Under the pieces are notes generated by a model, which made no database searches, had not been told where the DNA came from, and saw only the letters and a program-made list of their open reading frames with translations. DNA of 64,000 bases. Origin: Nocardia sienata NBRC 100364 (GTDB lineage: Bacteria; Actinomycetota; Actinomycetes; Mycobacteriales; Mycobacteriaceae). Made by a program: the position numbers and the translations under genes. Below, piece after piece: positions 35,173 to 44,838 of this stretch (position 1 is its first letter; every line of letters starts with the position of its first letter). Location: the NCBI RefSeq assembly GCF_001613205.1, contig NZ_BDBX01000029.1, positions 1-64,000 of the forward strand, read 5' to 3'.

Positions 35173-36444
35173 TCAATCGGTGGTGAAGAAGTCGCCGGCG
35201 CGCTTGCGCACCTCGGTGCACCGGAAATCCAATTCGTCGGCGGTATCCGCGACCACGAACACCAGGCCCAGCGCCACCGAGTCCATCATCGACCTGGTCG
35301 CCGGATAGGTCTTCCCCGGCTCGGCCGCCATCCGGACTTCCTGCACACCGGGCAGGCCCGCCAGTTCCGCATCCGCTCCGCCCAGGTACCGGGCCTCCCG
35401 CTCGACGCTGAGCAGCACCAGCGCACCGCGGCGGGACAGTACATAGCCGCTGCCACGTCCGGCCACCGGCGCCCGCCTGCCTAAGAGTTCGGCGATGTAT
35501 TCGCTTTCGCGGTGGATCTGCGAGGTGCCGGTCAGCACATGGGTGTGCTGCGGATGACCGATCCCATGGGCGCGCGCTCCGAAATCGATCAGCCGGGGAC
35601 CCAGCGGTCCGGACATGATCTCCATATGCGCAGGCCCGATCCGCATACCCAGGGCATCGAGCACCCGGCGCGCGTAATCGGCCAGCCGGCGCACGATCGG
35701 ATCGTCGTGGTCGAGCCACCGGCCCTTTTCGTAGACGAAATCACCTGACTCGGAAATCCATTTGTCGTAGACGGTGACGCAAAGGATTTCGTGCCCGGCC
35801 GGGGTGGAGAAGGTGTCCACGGCGTATTCCACCCGGGGGGCGGGATACATTTCCTGGATGAGGGCGGCCGAGGCACCACCGAAGAAGCCGGCACGGTCGG
35901 TGATCGCGGCGACCGCCTCGGCCAGTTGGCCGGGGGTCTCGACCAGTCGGACGTCGACGGAGGCTGCGCCGCGAGCCGGTTTCACCACCAGTTTGCGGCC
36001 CGCGCGTAGTTCGGCCACCGCTTCGGCCGGTACTCCGGTGTGCCCCGCCGGAACGACCCGGGTGGTCAGTGTCGGTACCCCGGCGGCGACCAGGGCCTCG
36101 AACATGTACTGCTTGTCCCATCTTCGCTGCGGCAGCACCGCCTCGCCGGCCGGGCAGCCCGGAATATCGGCGCGTAGCCGCTCGGCCAATTCGACACCGG
36201 GTTCGGATCCGGCGATGACATAGGCGACCGACCGCTCCGCGCACATGCGCAGCAACGCCTCATAGGAATTACCGAGATCGGCGGCGAAATCCAGTGCGCC
36301 CGGGGTGCGGGCGGTACGGAATTCCGATACCAGCGCATGATCGGTATCCAGGAGGATGGGTTCGATCCCGTACTGCTGGAGAACCCGGGGGTACAGCTTT
36401 CCCGAGCTCACGGGATCCACGATCAATACCGAATTATCCGACAC
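35173..36444 (-). CDS. ATP-grasp ligase (BacD-like L-amino-acid ligase candidate)
   Basis: A 423-residue ATP-grasp enzyme. The N-terminal pre-ATP-grasp part reads SVLIVDPVSSGKLYPRVLQQYG; the ATP-binding core has RKLVVKPARGAASVDVRLVETP (P-loop-like Lys); VEYAVDTFSTPAGHEI provides the hinge, and PAHMEIM...PRLIDFGARAHG supplies the Mg-binding Glu and Asp. This arrangement is typical of carboxylate-amine ligases such as BacD or DapC-like enzymes. The start is the GTG at 36444 with AGGAG eight bases upstream. It overlaps the end of the MFS gene by 11 bases, so the two are one operon. Substrates are unknown. Confidence 0.88.
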   Translation of the reverse strand: MSDNSVLIVDPVSSGKLYPRVLQQYGIEPILLDTDHALVSEFRTARTPGALDFAADLGNSYEALLRMCAERSVAYVIAGSEPGVELAERLRADIPGCPAGEAVLPQRRWDKQYMFEALVAAGVPTLTTRVVPAGHTGVPAEAVAELRAGRKLVVKPARGAASVDVRLVETPGQLAEAVAAITDRAGFFGGASAALIQEMYPAPRVEYAVDTFSTPAGHEILCVTVYDKWISESGDFVYEKGRWLDHDDPIVRRLADYARRVLDALGMRIGPAHMEIMSGPLGPRLIDFGARAHGIGHPQHTHVLTGTSQIHRESEYIAELLGRRAPVAGRGSGYVLSRRGALVLLSVEREARYLGGADAELAGLPGVQEVRMAAEPGKTYPATRSMMDSVALGLVFVVADTADELDFRCTEVRKRAGDFFTTD

Positions 36445-37771
36445 GAACCGAACTCCTGTCCTTGGACATTCCTGCAACTACCGCCACCGCACCCGCGGCG
36501 AACGAGATCTGGACGACGAGCGTCCAGTACAGCGCGCTGTCGTGTAGCACCCCGAAAGCCCCGAGGCCCGGGCCCACCGCGAATCCGAAGGACTGGGCGG
36601 CCGCGAGATATCCCTGATACCTGGGGTTCTCCGAAGGTGTCGCGATATCGGCTATCGAAGCGCTCGCCTGCGGGATGAAAATTGCCTCACCCAGCGAGAA
36701 GAGCACGAATCCGGCAATGCACCCGGTCCAGCTCGAGCTCGCACCGCAGACGAAGAGACCGAGCCCGGTGACGAAGATCCCCAGTCCCAGCGCGTAGTTC
36801 CATTTCAGTCTGGCCGTCAGCGTACTGATCGGCAGCTCGAAGAAGATGATGAAGAGCGAATTGACCACCAGCAGCACGCTGTAGAGCCGGCCCCCGTCGG
36901 AAATCTTCTCGACCGACAGCGGAATCCCGCTCATACTCTGCGCGTAGACCGCCATGGCCGTGCCGAATACCACGACCACCGCCCACAGACGCGACACTCG
37001 GGACGGGTCATACGGTGCCGCCGCGGAATCGGAGACGAGGGCGGGCACGGACGCGTTCCGTTCCCGCGCCGCCGCCAGCGCCTCGGCACCCCGGAGCCTC
37101 GAGCGCTCGGAGAACAGGAACGCGGCGGTACCCGCCGACCCGAGCGCGGACAGGAAGAACAGCATCGGAAAATTGTTCTCGCCCACCGCGGAGACCATGA
37201 TCGGAGCGACCGTGACGCCGCTGCTGAGAAAAATACGGTGGAAAGCGACCACCGTAACGGTATTTCCCTCGTAGGCCGATCCCGTCACCAGCGCCGCCGC
37301 CGGCCCCGAGAACGATTGCGTCACCGCCACGCTCAGTGACGCGAGCACAATGGCCGGCACCGGATCGGTCGTCGACATTCCGAGCAGGTACAGCAGCGGC
37401 GCATTGAGCAGGGAACCGGCGATGAGCACATCGGTGGAGCCGAAACGGGCGGCGAACCAGCCGCCGGCGACCGATCCGAGCACACCGGCGAAACCGCCCG
37501 CGAACAGTGCGAGGGTCAGGGCCGACGCACTCAGTCCCATGGATTTGTAGAACACCGTGGAGAACAGCGCCAGAAAGCCGACCGACCTGCTCAGAAAGGT
37601 GGTGATCGAAATGATCCATACTTCCGCGGGAAACTTCGGTGGTTTCCGCTTGTCTGCTAATGCGACGGCCAACGGGTGCTCCGCCTCGAATCCGCCGGGC
37701 GCACCACCTCGGGTGCGGGATGCCGGGTCGACGCCTCGGAATCCACCGGGTCCTCCTCTACTCGGCGGCAC
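36434..37771 (-). CDS. MFS transporter paired with the ATP-grasp ligase
   Basis: About twelve transmembrane helices are visible, the first near residue 51. FAGVLGSVAGGWFAARFGSTD resembles the family loop 2-3 motif. Overlap with the ATP-grasp gene suggests export of the ligase product, like BacE with BacD. The start is uncertain. The reading opens at a GTG (37771) with a poor ribosome site and 40 unlikely residues. A TTG at 37675, six bases after GGAG, gives AVALADKRKPPKFP and then helix 1, and looks better. A separate out-of-frame GTG at 37746 has an AGGAGGA site (see findings). Confidence 0.85.
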   Translation of the reverse strand: MPPSRGGPGGFRGVDPASRTRGGAPGGFEAEHPLAVALADKRKPPKFPAEVWIISITTFLSRSVGFLALFSTVFYKSMGLSASALTLALFAGGFAGVLGSVAGGWFAARFGSTDVLIAGSLLNAPLLYLLGMSTTDPVPAIVLASLSVAVTQSFSGPAAALVTGSAYEGNTVTVVAFHRIFLSSGVTVAPIMVSAVGENNFPMLFFLSALGSAGTAAFLFSERSRLRGAEALAAARERNASVPALVSDSAAAPYDPSRVSRLWAVVVVFGTAMAVYAQSMSGIPLSVEKISDGGRLYSVLLVVNSLFIIFFELPISTLTARLKWNYALGLGIFVTGLGLFVCGASSSWTGCIAGFVLFSLGEAIFIPQASASIADIATPSENPRYQGYLAAAQSFGFAVGPGLGAFGVLHDSALYWTLVVQISFAAGAVAVVAGMSKDRSSVRVG

Positions 37772-38098
37772 GCCAAAGACAGTGCGCCCTGGCGAATTTC
37801 CGGCAATTCAGCCGCCTCGAATCGGACGATAAGACAAGCACCGCGCCGGAACATCCGTCATGCGATTCGAAATATCCGTATTCGCCGTCGACAGGCACTC
37901 ATCCGTGGAGTGACACCAGCGCCTTCCCCGGGCGCATACGACCGCCTGGCCCCTCACAAGGACCGATTCGCCCAGCACAGGATTCACCTGTGTCGCCCAT
38001 CGGTCGCCCGCAGTTGGGGATCGGCCCGCCGAGGTGAAATATGACCGAACAGTCGGTGGACCGGCGACTTCCGCGCCGCGCGAGTCCGGGCGCGCGAG
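37772..38098. other. Gap upstream of the MFS/ATP-grasp operon
   Basis: About 330 bases, somewhat more AT-rich than its neighbours, between the MFS start and the YihY gene stop. It must contain the operon promoter; no gene or clear hairpin is seen. Confidence 0.35.
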
Positions 38099-39127
38099 TC
38101 AGCCGCGCCGGCGGCGGCGCAACCGGGTGATTCCCAGGGTGACGAGCGCGCCCACGCCGAACAGTGCTGCACCACCGAAGAACCCCGACCGGCCACTGTC
38201 CATTCGTGGCCGGATCACAGCGGGCCCGGGTACCGGCACCGAGGCCAGTTGTTCGTTTTCCCGCGCGGTCGCGGCCCAGGCGGTGGCGAACAGAATGATC
38301 CGATAGACCACATAACTGAACACCATGATGCCGATGATCGAGCCGAAGGCCGCACCGGCCGGACTGTTGAGCACCGACCGCATATAGATCCCGGCGATGT
38401 TCTTGAAGACCTCGAAGCCCACCGCCGCCAGCGCCGCGGCCTTCAGTGCGCTGCGCAGTGTGACCGGCTCGCGCGGCAGCCGGGCGATGATCCAGGCGAA
38501 CAGCGCCCACGAGGCCACCATGGCGAGCACCGTGGACAGCAGCCACAGCAGCCAGCGCACCCCGGGCATCTCGTCGAGCCCGACCAGTTCGAGCAGTTGC
38601 ACGCCGAGCCGGCTCGACGCCACCGCCGACAACCCGAGCGACACCACCATCGCGAGGAAAAGCCCCAGCAGCGCACCCAGATCCGACAGTTTGGTGCGCA
38701 GCCAGTTGTCCTCGTCCGAGGGCTGCTCCCACTGTTCGGTGAGCGCCTTGCGCAGGTTCGCCATCCAACCGAGACCGGAGTACAACCCGGTGAGCAGACC
38801 GAGCACACCCACCGTCCCGCGCGAGTTCACCGCCTGGTCGATCAGGTCGTTGAGCTGATCACCCATCTCGCCCGGGATGTTCTCGACGACCTTCTCCTGC
38901 AGTTCGCCCAGCAGGTCGGCGTTACCCGCGAGCACGAAACCCGCGATGGCGAAAGCGATCATCAGCAGCGGGAACAGCGACAGCACAGTGAAATATGTGA
39001 TACCCGCCGCGTAGTAGTCCCCGCGCTGATTCTGATATCTACCGGCAGCGCGCACCAGATGGTCGAGCCACGGCCGCTGTCCGATCATACGCTGGACTGC
39101 GGCCTTGCCGTTGTCGATCACCTGCAC
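38099..39127 (-). CDS. YihY/BrkB family inner-membrane protein
   Basis: A 342-residue polytopic membrane protein. The family pattern is clear: YYAAGITYFTVLSLFPLLMIAFAIAGF, then LTGLYSGLGWMANLRKALTEQWE, then the later helices with GSIIGIMVFSYVVYRIILF. A basic tail RLRRRRRG follows a last helix. Despite an old label as ribonuclease BN, the family has no proven catalytic role. GTG start at 39127 immediately upstream of trpS on the same strand, as in Rv3335c-trpS. Confidence 0.9.
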   Translation of the reverse strand: MQVIDNGKAAVQRMIGQRPWLDHLVRAAGRYQNQRGDYYAAGITYFTVLSLFPLLMIAFAIAGFVLAGNADLLGELQEKVVENIPGEMGDQLNDLIDQAVNSRGTVGVLGLLTGLYSGLGWMANLRKALTEQWEQPSDEDNWLRTKLSDLGALLGLFLAMVVSLGLSAVASSRLGVQLLELVGLDEMPGVRWLLWLLSTVLAMVASWALFAWIIARLPREPVTLRSALKAAALAAVGFEVFKNIAGIYMRSVLNSPAGAAFGSIIGIMVFSYVVYRIILFATAWAATARENEQLASVPVPGPAVIRPRMDSGRSGFFGGAALFGVGALVTLGITRLRRRRRG

Positions 39128-39170
39128 TGTTCGCGCCCCTCATCGCCACACGCACGGCCGCGGACCGGAA

Positions 39171-40226
<1,056 letters not shown>

Positions 40227-41165
40227 TCACGCCGAATTTCGTTCCACCCAGTTGCGCGGATCGATACCGGGCATACTGCGCTTCCCCTCCCGGGCCAGCC
40301 GCTGCTCCTGCTTCGTGATCAGCCGGTACACCGGTGCGCTCGGCCCGTTGAGCGCGGCTTTCACCGGCCGGGGTACCAGCACCGAGGGCACGCTGTGCGC
40401 ATTGCGCACCGACTGCGTCAGCCCGCGGTAGGCGATCTCGTCGGTACGTTTCCACTCGATCCCGTACATTTCGCGGATCCGCCCCGGCAGGCTGCCCTGG
40501 ACCAGCAGGTAGTAGGCCGAACTCACCTGCCGACCCGGCGCGCGCTGCGGGTAGGGCACCGTGTGCCCGGAAAGGTAGTTGCCCACCATGCGCGCCTCGT
40601 CGGTGAGGAACAGCTCGTCGGAGGCCAGGTAGCTGTCGAAGTACGCCCGGAACGCCCGGTAGTCCATCGGCGCCGCCTCCCGCGGCATACCGAACAGCTC
40701 ACCCCAGCGCACATAGTCCTGGTACAGGTCCTCGCGTTCGGTATCGCTGAGCCGCCGGACCAGCAGGTCGTACATGACCTCGGCCGATTCGAAGGTGAAC
40801 GCCATGGTCATGAAGCTCAGCTGCGGGTCGTAGGCGGAGTAGGCCGAACCCGCCGGGTGGTGCGCGCCCGCGTCCTCGGGTAGCCGGCCCTTCACCTTCG
40901 CGTGCTTCTTCCCGGTGAACTCCAGCGCCCGGTCGGCCTCCTCCCGGGTGCCGAAGAAGACGGCTTCGAAGAGTTTCCCGGTGAGCGCGAGCCGGGTGTA
41001 GGGGGTGTCGCGATGCTCGGTCGACTCGGCGGTCCCCACGTAGAGCAGGGGGTTGACCGCGCCGATCACCAGCGCCCGCAATCCGTAGGTGAGGCCTACG
41101 GCGCGCTTGCGCATAACCCGCCTGATCATCGAGTCGTCGGAAAAGTATCCGGTGTCCACGGCCAT
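40227..41165 (-). CDS. MpaB-like oxygenase (DUF2236)
   Basis: A 312-residue protein of the oxygenase MpaB/latex-clearing protein-like family (DUF2236), proposed heme b-type oxygenases. HHPAGSAYSAYDPQLSFMTMAFTFES matches the family core near residue 95, and the conserved RWGELFGMP block follows. No signal peptide is obvious. The start at 41165 has AGGAGG six bases upstream. Divergent from a TetR regulator with a palindrome between them. Confidence 0.87.
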   Translation of the reverse strand: MAVDTGYFSDDSMIRRVMRKRAVGLTYGLRALVIGAVNPLLYVGTAESTEHRDTPYTRLALTGKLFEAVFFGTREEADRALEFTGKKHAKVKGRLPEDAGAHHPAGSAYSAYDPQLSFMTMAFTFESAEVMYDLLVRRLSDTEREDLYQDYVRWGELFGMPREAAPMDYRAFRAYFDSYLASDELFLTDEARMVGNYLSGHTVPYPQRAPGRQVSSAYYLLVQGSLPGRIREMYGIEWKRTDEIAYRGLTQSVRNAHSVPSVLVPRPVKAALNGPSAPVYRLITKQEQRLAREGKRSMPGIDPRNWVERNSA

Positions 41166-41233
41166 CTCAGCCTCCTGGTCCGCTCCACGTCGAGCACTGC
41201 GCACCCGCATCTGGCAATAGCATCCACCAGTTG

Positions 41234-41247
41234 TGCCATTTCTGGCA
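41234..41247. promoter_or_regulatory. Palindromic operator candidate between the MpaB-like and tetR genes
   Basis: TGCCA-TTTC-TGGCA is a perfect 5-bp inverted repeat inside the 131-base divergent promoter region, and another TGGCAA half-site lies at about 41211. Such sites are typical for autoregulating TetR proteins controlling the divergent gene. Confidence 0.5.
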
Positions 41248-41296
41248 AGGACTGTTCCCAAATTGCCGTGTTCGCCGACGCGCATAAAATCCAGCT

Positions 41297-41932
41297 ATGG
41301 CAGCGCAGCGCACCTATGGCGGTCTGTCCGCGGAGGAACGGCGGGTCGGGCGGCGCACCGCGTTGCTCGATGCGGCACTCGAGATCATCGGTACCCAGGG
41401 ACTGGACAAGCTCACCGTGTCGGGGATGTGCTCGGAGGCGGGGCTCAACGAGCGCTACTACTACGAGAGTTTCGGCAGCCGGGACGATGTCCTCACCGCG
41501 CTGGTCGACGGTATCGCCGAGGAACTGGTGATCGCGATCGCGGGGGCTCTGCAGACCGCCGGTGACGACTCGCGGGCCAAGGCGCACGCGGCCATCACCG
41601 CCGGTATCCATCTGCTCACCGACGATCCCCGCAAGACCGAGGTCACCATGGTCGCCGCGATGGCGACCCCGCAGTTGCGGGCGCGCACCACCGAGACGAT
41701 CCGGGTCTTCGCCCGGCTGGTGGCCAGCGAGGGGATCGAGTTCTATGGAGTCAGCGATCCGGCGCCGGACCCGGTGATCGATTTCCGGGCCACCTATCTG
41801 GTGGGCGGGCTGGTCCAGACACTCACCGGCTGGGTGCGCGGGGATCTGCCGATCGACCGGGACCAGCTGATCGAATACACCACCGACGTCTTCGTCCTCC
41901 TCGGCGAGGATTTCGCGCACCGCGGCAACTGA
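41297..41932 (+). CDS. TetR family regulator
   Basis: A 211-residue repressor. The N-terminal helix-turn-helix covers ALLDAALEIIGTQGLDKLTVSGMCSEAGLNERYYYESFGSRDDVL, a canonical TetR DNA-binding domain; the C-terminal ligand domain is not assignable to a ligand. Divergently transcribed from the MpaB-like gene, which it probably controls. Confidence 0.93.
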   Translation: MAAQRTYGGLSAEERRVGRRTALLDAALEIIGTQGLDKLTVSGMCSEAGLNERYYYESFGSRDDVLTALVDGIAEELVIAIAGALQTAGDDSRAKAHAAITAGIHLLTDDPRKTEVTMVAAMATPQLRARTTETIRVFARLVASEGIEFYGVSDPAPDPVIDFRATYLVGGLVQTLTGWVRGDLPIDRDQLIEYTTDVFVLLGEDFAHRGN

Positions 41933-41953
41933 ACCGCCCGCACCGCGAGGCCG

Positions 41954-42433
41954 TCAGACGCGGACGGGGACCGCGGTCAGCCCCTCCGGCGCCCCCTGCA
42001 GCACGACCCGGAACGCCACCTCCCGCGAAATCCAGAATTCCGCGCATGCGGCGAGTACCGAATCGAACCACGTCCGCTCTCCCGGCGCATCCGCGAGCAG
42101 TTGCTCGGCATCGCGGACGGCGACCACATAGCCGGTGGCGTCCCCGAGCAGATCCTCGAGGTTGAACAGGCATTCGTCGAACGCGTCCTTGTTCGGCCGG
42201 AAGTAGTACGGGAACTGCAGGGCCGCGGCGAATTCGTCGAACAATGCCGCGACCGTGCGCATCCGGCTGCCGCGGACTTCGCGCACCTGATAGCCGGCGG
42301 GCGCGCCGTAGCGCACCCTGCTGAACTCGGCGGCGTCCACGGCCGCCGAACCGACGGCCGGCGGCGCGACGCCGGTCGGCGTTCCGTGGCGCGGCAGAGC
42401 GAGGAAATCGGCCAGTAGGAGAGGTTCGGCCAT
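41954..42433 (-). CDS. Barstar-like RNase inhibitor
   Basis: A 159-residue cytoplasmic protein whose middle part follows the barstar fold: GSRMRTVAALFDEFAAALQFPYYFRPNKDAFDECLFNLEDL, matching the barstar helix with FPxYF-N-x-DA. The acidic helix is the surface that plugs the RNase active site. Its start overlaps the stop of the secreted RNase gene by one base, so inhibitor and enzyme are co-expressed. It lacks a signal peptide, as expected for an inhibitor protecting the producer. Confidence 0.9.
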   Translation of the reverse strand: MAEPLLLADFLALPRHGTPTGVAPPAVGSAAVDAAEFSRVRYGAPAGYQVREVRGSRMRTVAALFDEFAAALQFPYYFRPNKDAFDECLFNLEDLLGDATGYVVAVRDAEQLLADAPGERTWFDSVLAACAEFWISREVAFRVVLQGAPEGLTAVPVRV

Positions 42434-42927
42434 CAGCGCATCCTGGTGAAGGTGTCGTAGTGGTCGCCGGTGTACCAGGCCGATCCATCGCTTCCGGTGA
42501 CGATGCGTTCGGCGTCACGGGACTGCCCCGGTTTCTTCGGGTTCACGTCCCACTCCCGGTACTCGACGGCCTTGCCCGCGGAACCCGTGGCAGGCAGGCG
42601 GCCCTCCCGATTCCCGAACGGGACACCGCCCTTGGTACCCGGTGCGTTCGCCGAACCGGGCCAGCGCCCGGCATCGATCTCCTCGAGCGTCGCGTAGGCA
42701 CGGTCGGGTACCCCGGCCACCTTCGACACCACCGGAGCATCGGACGCCGTGGTCCGGCCCGGTGCCGGCTTCGGAACGGCCGATGTGGAGGTCACCGTGG
42801 TCCCCGACCGAGCCGCCGCCGGCGACCCGCTGTCGTCCCCACCCCCCTGGGTACCGAGCAGGGCGACGACGACGGCCACCAGCACCGCGCCCACCGCCGA
42901 CAGGACCTTCACAACTTGCGCACGCAC
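42433..42927 (-). CDS. Secreted guanyl-specific ribonuclease (RNase Sa/barnase family)
   Basis: A 164-residue secreted RNase. A hydrophobic N-terminus (AVGAVLVAVVVALLG) acts as signal or anchor; a Ser/Thr-rich spacer leads to a ~95-residue catalytic domain beginning VPDRAYATLEEIDAGRWPGSANAPG. The catalytic triad of microbial RNases is visible: Glu125 in YREWDV, Arg141 in AERIVTG, His156 in YTGDHYDTF. It cleaves RNA at guanosines, outside the cell. GTG start at 42927. Confidence 0.92.
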   Translation of the reverse strand: MRAQVVKVLSAVGAVLVAVVVALLGTQGGGDDSGSPAAARSGTTVTSTSAVPKPAPGRTTASDAPVVSKVAGVPDRAYATLEEIDAGRWPGSANAPGTKGGVPFGNREGRLPATGSAGKAVEYREWDVNPKKPGQSRDAERIVTGSDGSAWYTGDHYDTFTRMR

Positions 42928-42937
42928 GGCTACCCCT

Positions 42938-43720
42938 TCATCGATACTGGACGGTCACCGGAGCGTGGTCCGACCAGCGCTGCGCGTAGGTCGCGGCACG
43001 TTCGACCACCGCCTGCTTCGCCCGCTCGGCGGCCTCCGGCGTCGCCAGCTGGTAATCGATCCGCCAGCCGGTGTCGTTGTCGAACGCGCGCCCACGATAC
43101 GACCACCAGCTGAACGGACCGTCACCCTCCGGGTGGAGTTCCCGGACGACATCGACGTATCCGGCCGCCAGTTGCCGGTCCAGCCAGGCCCGTTCGGCGG
43201 GCAGGAACCCGGATTTCGTCAGGTTTCCCTTCCAGTTCTTCAGGTCTCGTTCGGTGTGCGCGATATTCCAGTCGCCCGCGATGACGAAAGCCCCGGTGCG
43301 GGTGGACATCCGGGCGGCGAGTTCGTCGAGGAACCGGTACTTCTCGTCCTGCCGGGGCGTATCCGCCTCTCCGGTGTGGACGTACACGCTCGCGACGGTC
43401 ACGTCGTCGAAGTCCACCTCGAGGTAGCGGCCGGTGGCGGCGAACTCGCTGTCCGGTTCGATCCCGACCCGCACCGCTCGCATCGGCCGCCGCGCCAGCA
43501 CCCCCACCCCTGCCCGGCCCTTGGCACCGGGCTCGGCGTGGGCGAGCGACCACCCGTCGTCCAGCGCGGGCGCGAGAGCGGCGGCCACCTGGGCATCGTC
43601 GGCACGCGTTTCCTGCAGGCAGACGATATCGGCCTCGGTTCGGGCCAGCCAGGCGAGCAGCCCCTTGCCCGCGGCCGCCCGGACCCCGTTGACATTGACA
43701 GTGGAAAGGATGTACGGCAC
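42938..43720 (-). CDS. xth: Exodeoxyribonuclease III / AP endonuclease
   Basis: A 260-residue exonuclease-endonuclease-phosphatase family enzyme for base-excision repair. Motifs: VNVNGVRAA, CLQETRAD (metal Glu), YVHTGE, IAGDWNIAHTERDLKN, WWSYRGRAFDNDTGWRIDY and WSDHAPV (catalytic Asp-His). The GTG at 43720 is preferred; a TTG at 43735 gives five extra residues. Eleven bases before the RNase gene on the same strand. Confidence 0.93.
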   Translation of the reverse strand: MPYILSTVNVNGVRAAAGKGLLAWLARTEADIVCLQETRADDAQVAAALAPALDDGWSLAHAEPGAKGRAGVGVLARRPMRAVRVGIEPDSEFAATGRYLEVDFDDVTVASVYVHTGEADTPRQDEKYRFLDELAARMSTRTGAFVIAGDWNIAHTERDLKNWKGNLTKSGFLPAERAWLDRQLAAGYVDVVRELHPEGDGPFSWWSYRGRAFDNDTGWRIDYQLATPEAAERAKQAVVERAATYAQRWSDHAPVTVQYR

Positions 43721-43765
43721 CGATCGACCGTACAATGACAGGTCACCGCTACTTGCCAGGAAGGG

Positions 43766-44626
43766 GTGACGACATCGATGTCAGGCACCTCCGCAACCAC
43801 GCTGCCCGAGCCGGTCAAGGCTCTGCACCTGGGTTCAGGCGCGCCGCTGCTGCTGCTCCACGGCGTTTTGCTCTCACCGCACTGCTGGGAGCGGACCGCC
43901 ACACTCCTGGCCGCCCGCTGTGAGGTCTTCACCCCGGCCCTGGCCGGGCACTGGGGCGGGCCGGAGTTCTCCGATGGCAGGTACTCCGCCGCCACCCTGG
44001 CCGACCGGGTCGAAGCGCAGCTGGACGATCTCGGCTGGCGGACCTGCCATATCGCCGGCAACTCGCTGGGTGGCTGGGTGGGATTCGAACTGGCCCGCCG
44101 CGGCCGGGCCCGCACACTCACCGCGATCGCCCCGGCCGGCGGCTGGAAAACCCCGTCGCCGCTCCAGATCCGCGCCGCCGCCAAGATCGCGCCGATGATC
44201 CCGCTCGCCGAAATCCTCCGTCGGCTCGGCGATTTCCCGACCGAGAGCCGGATCCTGCGGTGGGCCATGGCCCATCTGCTGACCAAGAACACCCGGGCGG
44301 TTTCCCGCGCGGACATCACGGCGGTGATCCTGGCCGCGCTGCACTGCCCGGCGCTGCCCGCGCTCACCCTCGGCACACTGCGCGGGCCGTCGCTGGCGGA
44401 TATGTCCGACATCACGACCCCTGTCCGACTGATCCTCGCCGATGCCGATCGGGTCCTCCCGGCCCGGGCCCACGGAGGCCGGTTCCTCCGTGAGCTGCCG
44501 CCGGCCGCGGACCGGATCATGCTCAACCGGGCAGGGCATGTGCCCATGCTGGAGGCTCCCGACCGGATCGCGAATCTCATAGCCGAACACATCTACGCCA
44601 GCCGCGACCACCTGCGCGCTGTGTAA
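43766..44626 (+). CDS. Alpha/beta hydrolase
   Basis: A 286-residue alpha/beta hydrolase. LLLLHGVLLS carries the oxyanion loop, the nucleophile elbow is GNSLGGW, the acid is in LILADADRVLPA and the His is in NRAGHVPMLEAP. Substrate class is unknown. GTG at 43766 is used because of GGAAGG just upstream; an ATG at 43778 is an alternative. Divergent from xth. Confidence 0.87.
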   Translation: MTTSMSGTSATTLPEPVKALHLGSGAPLLLLHGVLLSPHCWERTATLLAARCEVFTPALAGHWGGPEFSDGRYSAATLADRVEAQLDDLGWRTCHIAGNSLGGWVGFELARRGRARTLTAIAPAGGWKTPSPLQIRAAAKIAPMIPLAEILRRLGDFPTESRILRWAMAHLLTKNTRAVSRADITAVILAALHCPALPALTLGTLRGPSLADMSDITTPVRLILADADRVLPARAHGGRFLRELPPAADRIMLNRAGHVPMLEAPDRIANLIAEHIYASRDHLRAV

Positions 44627-44838
44627 TCGGCGCCGCCTGCGGCGGGACGGACCTCGACCCTTTGTGGGCCTCGCGAGACGCGGCGCCAAGGGGGTGGGCG
44701 TTCCCCGGGGCAATGGCGATCGGAGGTGTTGGGGTCGCCGCCCGGTTCAGAGCATCCGGTGCAGCTCACCGACCATTCCGGCGAGGCACCTCGGTTCCTC
44801 GAACAGCCGCTCAGGGAGGCGGCGTCGCCGGTCGAGTC

